Source of the DNA: Hominisplanchenecus_A murintestinalis
GTDB taxonomy: Bacteria > Bacillota > Clostridia > Lachnospirales > Lachnospiraceae
Direction: 5' to 3'
DNA length: 14,810 nt
NCBI RefSeq assembly: GCF_943193015.1
Contig: NZ_CALPCM010000049.1
Location: 1 to 14,810, forward strand
Shown here: positions 1 through 6,644 of the stretch, in pieces
Layout: every line of letters starts with the position of its first letter
Position numbering within the stretch: position 1 is the first letter of the stretch
Made by a program: the position numbers and the translations under genes
The notes under the pieces: generated by a model
The model's input: the letters and a program-made list of their open reading frames with translations, nothing else
What the model was told of the DNA's origin: nothing
The model's database searches: none

Positions 1-594
1 GATAAACTCTGCCATCTCCTCCCAGTATCCGCCCATATACGCTTCCTGCATCGGCGTATCATACTCGTCCAGGAGGATGATAACTTTTTTCCCGTAATAA
101 CGGCTCATATAACCTGCCAGTTTCCTTAAAGAAACTGACGCCTGGTGATTTTCCATCTCCGCTGATATTCTCCGAAAATCCTTCTTTTCATCTTCATTCA
201 GCAGATTTCCTTCCAGGAGAAAATCTTTCTTATTATATAATTCTTTGATTTCCGAGCAAATCCCCTTTCTTGCCTGGTCAAAAGTTGTCTCTTTTACTGA
301 CGCAAAGCTCAGAAAGATAACCGGGTACGTCCCCTGGAGCTTCCTGTATTTCTCATCTTCCCATATGGAAAGCCCCTCAAACAAATCTCCCCGCCCGGCA
401 TAGTCCACAGAGAAAAACTGCTCTGTCATGCTCATATTCAGCGTCTTTCCGAATCTCCTCGGCCGGGTAATCAGGGTCACACTGTCCCCTCTGCCCCACC
501 ACTCTTTTATGAAACTCGTCTTATCAATGTAAAACCAGCCGTTCTTCCTTACCTGTTCAAAATCCTGATGCCCAATTGCCACGGTTTTTGCCAT
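1..594 (-). CDS. AAA-ATPase-like family protein, N-terminal part (runs off the window)
   Basis: Open reading frame of 198 codons from an ATG at 594 that leaves the window at position 1 without a stop. The start is supported by GGGGGGAG about 8 nt upstream. The N-terminus (IGHQDFEQVRKNGWFYIDKT) and a Walker A-like motif RPRRFGKT (residues 44-51) are typical of the AAA-ATPase-like family (PF09820 type). A Walker B-like segment VIILLDEYDTP lies at residues 171-181, with D176 and E177. Family members are usually 500-600 residues and end in a PD-(D/E)XK nuclease-like domain, which would lie outside the window. The cellular role of the family is poorly established and nothing here reveals a substrate. 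It has its own predicted promoter and is separated from the upstream surface-protein gene by a terminator, so it is probably an independent unit. The gene at the right edge belongs to the same family. Confidence 0.88.
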   Translation of the reverse strand, partial: MAKTVAIGHQDFEQVRKNGWFYIDKTSFIKEWWGRGDSVTLITRPRRFGKTLNMSMTEQFFSVDYAGRGDLFEGLSIWEDEKYRKLQGTYPVIFLSFASVKETTFDQARKGICSEIKELYNKKDFLLEGNLLNEDEKKDFRRISAEMENHQASVSLRKLAGYMSRYYGKKVIILLDEYDTPMQEAYMGGYWEEMAEFI

Positions 595-673
595 AGAATC
601 ACTCCCCCCAATCTTGCCGCTTATGCCGTCTGTCCTTTTCTTCCGCCCAAAATATTCCGAAAGCCTTTTTTCC

Positions 674-702
674 ATTATAACCAATCCGTCCTTACTTTTC
701 CA
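674..702 (-). promoter_or_regulatory. predicted promoter of the AAA-ATPase-like gene
   Basis: On the minus strand a perfect TATAAT (-10, 674-679) follows TGGAAA (-35, 697-702, four of six consensus bases) with a 17-bp spacer. The start codon at 594 is about 70 nt beyond the expected transcription start. This accounts for part of the 595-778 intergenic stretch; I see nothing else there. Confidence 0.5.
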
Positions 703-778
703 TAGAAAACATAGAATTTACAATTAAACTTTTTGTTATACATCTTATTATGTAAATCTATCTTCTCGGAACAAAATA

Positions 779-806
779 CGGCAGACAGGTTCTTCCCCGT
801 CTGCCG
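779..806 (-). terminator. hairpin terminator after the 1703-residue surface-protein gene
   Basis: A perfect 8-bp inverted repeat CGGCAGAC/GTCTGCCG (779-786 and 799-806) with a 12-nt loop that can add two G-C pairs. On the minus strand it is followed by TATTTTGTT, a modest T-rich tail. It begins 21 bp after the stop codon at 828, so it probably ends the surface-protein transcript. Confidence 0.65.
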
Positions 807-827
807 CATACATTTCCCTATATTCTT

Positions 828-3800
828 CTATTTTATCCTCACTTTCGAACCCGCGCCCCCGGCTCTCAGCAATTTCTTATAGGCTTTCAGCTTCGCTTTC
901 GGCGCTTTGATAACCGCCTTCGCATGGATGCCCTTGAAAGCGTTTTTCCCGACTTTTTTCAGCTTTGCGGATTTGATGGTGATTTTCTTCAGCGCCTTAC
1001 ATCCGCTGAACGCTTTCGCCCCGATGGAAGTGATTTCTTTTCCAAGCACCACACGTTTCAGCTTTTTGCAGTTTTTAAACGCGTTGTTGGCGATGGCCGT
1101 TACTTTAAAGTTCTTTTTATTGATTTTGACCGTATCGCCAGTTTTCAGGGATGTGAGTTTCTTCGCGTTCTTTTTACTGGCTGCCCCTGCGAGGATGACC
1201 TCGCCCGTGCCGTCAGAATGAACCTTGCTTACTTTGTACCTTAACCGTCCGGCTTTTACGGTCTGCCCTTTCCGTACTGCCAGTTCCTCAGGTTTGGACG
1301 GTACTGAGGGCGGCTCGGTTTCCTGCGGCTTTTTGTCCGTGGAAGGCGTTTCTGTCCCCGCCGGGCGCTCCTCCGATTCACTGGGCGGCGTTTCTGTTTC
1401 CTCCGGGTCTGTCTCCGTTTCCGGCGGCGTCGGAGTATCGCCGCCGGAACTGCTGCTGTCTTTCTCATGGAATACAGTATAATCATAATTATTACTTTCA
1501 TATTTTTCGGGGACGCTTGACGTCACTACATAGTACAGAGCGTTCGCTTCTGTCTCATATCCATCCTTTCCTTTCGGATAGGTAAAGTCTACAGCAGCCA
1601 GGTCTCCCTGCTTTAAAGTCCCAAGCTCCACAGAAGAAACCAGTTCCCCGTCTACAGTATCTTTACGCACCTCCAGCACCGCTTCCGTCGGCACTGCCTC
1701 GCTGTTTCCTGCCGTCACATGGACGGCTTTTCCATTTCCCCAAACATCCTCTGTAACGACTGCAGATACATCGGCATATCCCGCCGTCAGCCGGAACTGG
1801 TTGTTGGAAGTGTCTTTGTCCCCTTCTACATCTGCCTGAACCAAGACTTCCCTGTGGGAAACCGCCTCCGGCACTGTATAAGACGCCTCCAGGAGAGCGC
1901 TTTCACCTGGAAGAATATTCATTCTCACATCCGTCGCCTGTCCGTCTGCCGTCACCCTGCATTCTGTCACTTTCTCTGCGCCAAGATTCCGGACTACTGT
2001 ATAAATCGTGGTACGTTCGCCGGGAATTTCCGTGCCGTCTTTGATATAAGCGTCCACGATCTCCACATCCGGCTTCGGCGTAAGCTGCATGGTATACAGC
2101 TTCCCTTCGCCTATAGTGCTGCCCTTCCAGTAAAGGACTTCCATCTCCCCGGACGCATTGTAATAGCCGCTGGGGCGGAAAATGCTCTCCTCACTGTTGG
2201 AGAGAAGCACTTTGGAACTCCACGTTCCTGACGCTTCATCATACAGGCTTGCCGTCAGCTGATAAACCTGATTCTCATCCACGCCCGACCATACCAGGGC
2301 AGTCTGGTTTCCTTCCCCGTTTACTACCGTAAAGTTTTCCGAAATCCCGGCCTCCTCTGCCGGAATCAGGCTCTGCCGCCCGGACACATCCAGAACCCTG
2401 CATCCTTCCGATGTATACCAGAACAATGCCGTTTCTCCCTGATACCTGGCGTACCTGGGAGCGGAATCATAGCTCTTATTCTGCGTCAGCCTTGTCACGT
2501 CTCCATCAGAGGTAAACAGATAAATCTCCCTGTCCTCCAGCGTCGCAAGGTCTCTGTCCGTATCCACGCACACTGCCGCCGTTACCACGCCTCCTGTTTC
2601 GGACACATCGTAAGTAACCGGAAGCCCCTGGGACAGTTGAAATTCCCTGTGAACTGCTATATTCCCGTAGGTTCCTTCCATGAACAGGATATTGTCCCCT
2701 GTCAGCCCGAAAATATCCGCCGCCGTATTTTTCAGCCCTGCTGCTGTAAGGTTTCCGTCCGCATCCATCGCGATACGCGCGCTGCTGTAAGCAGCCGCTG
2801 ACGAGGAAGAAGCCATCACAGAAGCCTCGCGGAAACATCCGGCGTCCGCATCCCAGAGGGCGGTACAGATTTCTCCGCTTTGGAACACATCCTCCACAGA
2901 AGAAGAGTTTTTCATAGACGCATCATAATTCAGCCACGACACGGCAATCCTTCCATTCTTTCCTGTCAGGTGCGGATAGAAATCTCCTGTCCCATCTTCC
3001 GCCACTGCCTGCGGCTCGCTCCATGTGCCAGCTTCTTTGTTGTAAACCGTATATACCAGCTTCGTACGGTGAATCGTCGGCCGTGAACTATCCTCTGTCA
3101 AAAATGCCGCCAGCGTCGTGTCACCGTCCTGAACCAGCATCGGCTCCGTCAGCTCCGATACGCCTGTCTGGAGCAGTTTCTCCGACATGCCGGAAGCTGC
3201 CGCGCGGGCTTTCCGTGTCCTCTCTAATTTATCGCCGTACCAGTGGGACTCTGGCAAAATCTGCACCGGGAGGGTGTAGCTGTCCATGTCGTACACTGGC
3301 GCTGCCTTCGTTTCCGAAACCATGCCGTCCGCCAGCCCCCTTGCCTTACTGTCAGACGCTTTATAAAGCGGATAGGTGGCTTTTGCCATTTCTTTCGAAT
3401 AGTTAAATCCTAGGACGCTGGCTTTCAGGCTCAGCGAACCAATCAAGTCTGCCTGCGTCAGCCCTTTCGGGATATCAATCACACATGGCATGGAACCGCT
3501 GCCCTCGACGCCGACCTTTGCCACATACAGTACGCCTACGCCGCCCCCCACGCTCAGAGATGGGGTGATGGTAAGCTTCGTGCTGCCGCCAAATTTCCTC
3601 TCAGAAGTGTTATAGGTTACGCTTCCCGCCAGTTCTCCATTCACTCCCAGGGATTCTTCGAGATAAACGGGAATCACACCTATGGCATATTGCTGTTTAA
3701 AAGAAGCGCTCAGGTCAATCGCCACCTGAAGTCCTCCGCTCAGAGGCTCCTTACTGCCTGCCGACAGGTCATTTTCCAGCCAGCCGTATCCTGTCGCCTT

Positions 3801-5939
3801 AATCGCCGCCTTTGACGTCCAGCGGGTATCCAGATTTCCTGACGTCAGGACGTTTTTCCACTGGGACAGTGACAAGTCATAAGGCTGGCTTTCGCAGAAC
3901 TTCTTCCATTCCTTCCACAGCTCATCATCGAAAATATCCTTTTCCAGGCTGTCCGGCTCTACCCCCAGCATCATCCGGATTTTCGAATCCTTCCGCTTTA
4001 TCGTAACCTTAATCTTCCCCAGGTCAAAAGACAGCTTATCATTATTCAAAAATGGAATATCCGTCTGTATACCTGACTCGCTGCTTTCATTCAAAATCGA
4101 AATATAACTGTCGTCTCCCTCGGAACCCAGTCCATTTTTCGGTATGGTAATAAAAACCTGTTCCGGCTCGCTCTCTGTCCCGTCCGCCGCCGTCAGTTTC
4201 ACATAAATATCCCCGTTCCCGGCAAACGCATCCCCGATGTTCAACCGGAAGATTCCGTCCTCACTTTCCAGCGTCTTTCCGTCCGTCTGGTACAGGACAT
4301 ACTTTCCAGGCGGCTTCTGGTTCCAGACGCCGCAGACACGGAAGGTCACGTTATCCGATTTTTGAAAATGCTGCCCCCCGCAAGGTCTGGCGGTTTCTTT
4401 CTGGTAATACATCACTGTAGAGACATACGGCTTCGCATCGTCTCCAGCTTTTTTCTTCCTCAAGGACGCCGTAAACTGGTTTGCGGCAAACTGGCTCACA
4501 AGCGCAGGGGACACCAGCGTCGTGTAGAAAATGTAATCCCGGAATCCCTCTTTCGTCACCGCTATGCGCTTCATGGCAGAAGGCTCCTTCAGGGAGTTCG
4601 CGATATGCGCCGCGCCCTTGCCGTCCGTGTCCGCCGCCCCGACGCCCTCGATTTCCACATGGGCGTTTTCTATCATTTGAAAACCGAAACTGCTGTAATC
4701 CGCTGCTTTAACCGTGATTTGGGAACTGTCGACGCCGGGCGGCGTCTCCCCGCCCGGGGTAACATCCGTACCTCCGCCTACCTCCGCGTCTGTCCCGTCG
4801 GAACACACCGTGCCCGCATAGGTGTAGAGATTAGAGGATGAAAGATTAAGATTCAAAGCCGGCCGAATGCCGTCATAATCGAAGTCGACATAGTAGCCAT
4901 CATCGCCGACCCAGCCGCCGTAGTCGACGTTCATCGCACGGTTTGAACTATAGCCCGGCGAGCGCAGCCACCACCAGCCGTTCCCAGCGTAAATGGAATG
5001 GTCTGTACTGATACTGCTCCACATTCCCATCGCCTTTGCATAGGTACTGCCCTTACAGCGGCGGGCTTCGTCATATATATCCCTGTCTTTTACAAAGCCG
5101 TAGGATTTTGCCGTATCCGTATTCCACACGTCCGACTCTGAGAGCAGGAATACTTTATCCGTGGTATTGTTCCCTCCGCTTGTTCCATATTTTATGCTGT
5201 CAGCATTTTCCAGGGATGAATTTACGATTGCCGCCTGCTCAGAAGCAGTAAATGCGCTGCCGATAAAGTTCTTTCCTCTATAATCTACAGACTGCTTGTT
5301 ACCCCCGGCTCCATAGCCGTTCAGCCAGCTCCGCGCAGTGCTGGTCTCCCATGTAACACTTTCATATTCTGTATGGTACTCCTGGTCGTCGAGCGCCACA
5401 TCCGACAGGAGAAGCGCCTGGTTCCCGTCCGTGCGGAGCACCCGCCATTTGATTGGCTCGTATTTGAAGTAGTGGTAGTCTGTGCTGCTGCTCCATTTAT
5501 AGTAACCGCTGCTGGCAGATGTGTAAGTCGCATCTCCTTTTTTCATCCTCCGGTACTTTGCCCCGTTCAGGGTGATATCATTGTTAGCGTCCCAGCCAGA
5601 CGCATTTTGCAGGGCAGAGTACACGCTGTCGGAAACGATAACGTCCCCTTCCCGACGCAGACTTTCATCCAGCGCGGTGTATTCTACGCCGCTTGGTATC
5701 ACCTCCGCCTGCGGGTAGCGCCCGAACCACACGCAGTCCCAGGTGACCTTCTGATCTGCTATCATACTGTCATCCGCCACGATGCGGGGATTTTTCAGCG
5801 TGACGTCCGCCGCTTCTGCTTTTTCCGCCGCGCCCTTTGGCGTCGCCGCCGAAAGCGGCGACAGAGCCAGCGCCGCCATCAGAAACAGGGTCAGCAGACG
5901 CTTCGGCTTACCTGATTTGTTCTTTGATTTTCCTTTCAT
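828..5939 (-). CDS. very large secreted DGR target protein (DUF6273-like, beta-rich/CARDB-like, leucine-rich C-terminus)
   Basis: 1703 residues, starting at ATG 5939. A TTG 13 codons upstream is less likely because AAGGAGGAGAGG precedes this ATG. Residues 1 to about 43 form a signal peptide (basic start, hydrophobic core LLTLFLMAALALS, AEA-type cleavage). Residues about 45-370 are a DUF6273-like domain with WWWLRSPG and GIRPALNL, probably a C-type-lectin fold; variable region VR1 lies at residues 323-363. Residues 400-900 are beta-rich and unassigned. Residues 918-1290 hold repeated beta motifs suggesting a propeller-like fold. Residues 1291-1483 look like two CARDB-type modules (DVEIVDAY, DTSNNQF, ESNNYDY). 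A Pro/Glu/Thr linker (1493-1555) leads to a Lys-rich BspA-type leucine-repeat module (1553-1703). No LPXTG motif is visible. The gene overlaps the reverse-transcriptase stub by 32 nt and is the last gene of the array. It is inferred to be a surface adhesin or binding protein; no ligand can be deduced. Confidence 0.9.
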   Translation of the reverse strand: MKGKSKNKSGKPKRLLTLFLMAALALSPLSAATPKGAAEKAEAADVTLKNPRIVADDSMIADQKVTWDCVWFGRYPQAEVIPSGVEYTALDESLRREGDVIVSDSVYSALQNASGWDANNDITLNGAKYRRMKKGDATYTSASSGYYKWSSSTDYHYFKYEPIKWRVLRTDGNQALLLSDVALDDQEYHTEYESVTWETSTARSWLNGYGAGGNKQSVDYRGKNFIGSAFTASEQAAIVNSSLENADSIKYGTSGGNNTTDKVFLLSESDVWNTDTAKSYGFVKDRDIYDEARRCKGSTYAKAMGMWSSISTDHSIYAGNGWWWLRSPGYSSNRAMNVDYGGWVGDDGYYVDFDYDGIRPALNLNLSSSNLYTYAGTVCSDGTDAEVGGGTDVTPGGETPPGVDSSQITVKAADYSSFGFQMIENAHVEIEGVGAADTDGKGAAHIANSLKEPSAMKRIAVTKEGFRDYIFYTTLVSPALVSQFAANQFTASLRKKKAGDDAKPYVSTVMYYQKETARPCGGQHFQKSDNVTFRVCGVWNQKPPGKYVLYQTDGKTLESEDGIFRLNIGDAFAGNGDIYVKLTAADGTESEPEQVFITIPKNGLGSEGDDSYISILNESSESGIQTDIPFLNNDKLSFDLGKIKVTIKRKDSKIRMMLGVEPDSLEKDIFDDELWKEWKKFCESQPYDLSLSQWKNVLTSGNLDTRWTSKAAIKATGYGWLENDLSAGSKEPLSGGLQVAIDLSASFKQQYAIGVIPVYLEESLGVNGELAGSVTYNTSERKFGGSTKLTITPSLSVGGGVGVLYVAKVGVEGSGSMPCVIDIPKGLTQADLIGSLSLKASVLGFNYSKEMAKATYPLYKASDSKARGLADGMVSETKAAPVYDMDSYTLPVQILPESHWYGDKLERTRKARAAASGMSEKLLQTGVSELTEPMLVQDGDTTLAAFLTEDSSRPTIHRTKLVYTVYNKEAGTWSEPQAVAEDGTGDFYPHLTGKNGRIAVSWLNYDASMKNSSSVEDVFQSGEICTALWDADAGCFREASVMASSSSAAAYSSARIAMDADGNLTAAGLKNTAADIFGLTGDNILFMEGTYGNIAVHREFQLSQGLPVTYDVSETGGVVTAAVCVDTDRDLATLEDREIYLFTSDGDVTRLTQNKSYDSAPRYARYQGETALFWYTSEGCRVLDVSGRQSLIPAEEAGISENFTVVNGEGNQTALVWSGVDENQVYQLTASLYDEASGTWSSKVLLSNSEESIFRPSGYYNASGEMEVLYWKGSTIGEGKLYTMQLTPKPDVEIVDAYIKDGTEIPGERTTIYTVVRNLGAEKVTECRVTADGQATDVRMNILPGESALLEASYTVPEAVSHREVLVQADVEGDKDTSNNQFRLTAGYADVSAVVTEDVWGNGKAVHVTAGNSEAVPTEAVLEVRKDTVDGELVSSVELGTLKQGDLAAVDFTYPKGKDGYETEANALYYVVTSSVPEKYESNNYDYTVFHEKDSSSSGGDTPTPPETETDPEETETPPSESEERPAGTETPSTDKKPQETEPPSVPSKPEELAVRKGQTVKAGRLRYKVSKVHSDGTGEVILAGAASKKNAKKLTSLKTGDTVKINKKNFKVTAIANNAFKNCKKLKRVVLGKEITSIGAKAFSGCKALKKITIKSAKLKKVGKNAFKGIHAKAVIKAPKAKLKAYKKLLRAGGAGSKVRIK
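871..1300 (-). repeat. C-terminal module repeat, copy 1
   Basis: Aligns without gaps to 6691-7120 (constant offset 5820). I count about 21 mismatches in 430 positions, roughly 95% identity, and 1201-1260 is identical to its counterpart. It encodes the basic leucine-repeat C-terminus of the 1703-residue protein. Homology ends abruptly in the proline-rich linker. Confidence 0.9.
4850..4972 (-). other. DGR variable region VR1
   Basis: Coding-strand segment from GGTGGCTGCG (4972) to the conserved GGCATTCGGCCGGCTTTGAA region (about 4850), the probable initiation-of-homing side. Positions 4915-4972 align with the template repeat 6171-6228 at 49 of 58 bases, and all nine differences are at TR adenines (six A to G, two A to T, one A to C). 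It encodes the stretch after WWWLRSPG that is rich in Tyr, Asp, Gly and Ser. The part from 4850 to 4914 has no surviving TR partner, so its boundary is inferred from the paralogues. Confidence 0.85.
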
Positions 5940-6171
5940 GTTCTTCCCTCTCCTCCTTCGTCTGTTTCGATAAGACAAGATGGTTTACTATATTTTTCTG
6001 CAGATGGTATGTATTCCCGTGGGACAGATGCCCCCGGTAGCTTGCCAGGCTGCGGGAGACGGCTTCCATGTCCATGACGCCATTCCGGTAGGCGTGGCGG
6101 TAGCGTTTCAGCTTCCGCTTCAACCGCTTTTTATTACTTGTACGCAGCTTCCGTATGACTCGCCCAGTATC
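5908..6171 (-). pseudogene. C-terminal remnant of a DGR-type reverse transcriptase
   Basis: About 87 codons in one frame (DTGRVIRKLRTSNKKRLKRK..., then SLASYRGHLSHGNTYHL, ending ERKIKEQIR) with a stop at 5908. The basic helix followed by a SxxGHxxHxNTYxL-type segment resembles the thumb/C-terminal end of DGR and group-II-like reverse transcriptases. All catalytic motifs, including YxDD, are absent. The frame runs upstream into template-repeat sequence and meets a TGA near 6184-6186, so no complete enzyme can be made here. The position directly after avd and TR is where the RT gene is expected in the common order target-avd-TR-RT. The last 32 nt overlap the start of the 1703-residue gene and carry its ribosome binding site. 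The family call rests on a short segment, so some doubt remains. Confidence 0.75.
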
Positions 6172-6228
6172 TGTCGTTGTTGACGTTCATTGCATTGTTT
6201 GAATTATTGCCCGGCGAGCGCAGCCACC
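6171..6228 (-). repeat. DGR template repeat (TR), 3' end deleted
   Basis: Noncoding copy of the variable-region sequence, beginning 7 nt after the avd stop codon. On the minus strand it reads GGTGGCTGCGCTCGCCGGGC, then a run dominated by AAT/AAC codons (seven in about eighteen), the codon bias typical of DGR templates because AAY can mutate to many residues without giving a stop. It has 19 adenines in 58 bases, and nine of them are substituted in VR1. Homology stops at about 6171, where reverse-transcriptase coding sequence begins. The 3' part of the TR with its homing-initiation motif is therefore missing. Confidence 0.88.
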
Positions 6229-6235
6229 TTCAACC

Positions 6236-6628
6236 TTATCCCTTATATCTATTCTGGTCGCTCCGCGACCACGCCAGCAGCAGACGTGTAACCTCTGTTG
6301 ACTGGATAGATATCTGTTCGTATTGCTTCGGCAGGATGCATCCCTGCTCCTTTGCCGCCAGAGCCAGAAAGCCCAGCAGCTTCAGGGCCACATAAGCGTT
6401 CCTCTGGTAATCTTTCCTCTGTGTGATGTGAACCGAGTCTTCCTTATCCTTTACATACACAAAGTTCGCCCGGTACAGGTTGTCCAAGATCTCCAGGCTC
6501 AAATTCTGTATGCGGCTCACAAATGTAAAGCGGAACTTTTTCGGGCTCTTATCCATTACGGTAAAGATATAACTTCCCAAATCTTTCGCCTTTACAATCA
6601 CAGACAGTTCGCTTTCTTTTTTTCTCAT
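6236..6628 (-). CDS. avd: Avd, DGR accessory variability determinant (four-helix bundle)
   Basis: 130 residues, the usual size of Avd proteins. Predicted all-helical, with characteristic segments VIVKAKDLGSYIFTVMDKSP (about residues 10-30), FRFTFVSRIQNLSLEILDNLYRAN (32-55) and LKLLGFLALAAKEQGCILPKQYEQIS (83-108). In characterised DGRs Avd forms a basic pentamer that binds the reverse transcriptase and template RNA and is needed for mutagenic homing. It starts 17 bp after the stop of the 553-residue target gene, with only a weak AAGG upstream, so coupled translation is likely. It is followed within 7 nt by the TR. The gene is intact although its partner reverse transcriptase is destroyed, which fits either a recent deletion or service to another DGR in the genome (inference). 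Confidence 0.87.
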   Translation of the reverse strand: MRKKESELSVIVKAKDLGSYIFTVMDKSPKKFRFTFVSRIQNLSLEILDNLYRANFVYVKDKEDSVHITQRKDYQRNAYVALKLLGFLALAAKEQGCILPKQYEQISIQSTEVTRLLLAWSRSDQNRYKG

Positions 6629-6644
6629 AGGATTCAGGCCTTAT

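Noticed and set aside
907..1482. Plus-strand open frames opposite the surface-protein genes, for example 907-1221, 6727-7041 and 9606-9980.
   Set aside because: They mirror the composition of the minus-strand leucine-repeat coding sequence, have no ribosome binding sites or recognisable domains, and recur only because the underlying genes are paralogues.
6171..6228. The 58-bp repeat as a truncated target gene (VR pseudogene) rather than a TR.
   Set aside because: It has no coding context, follows avd by 7 nt, is dominated by AAY codons, and carries adenine at every position where VR1 differs, which gives the direction from template to target.
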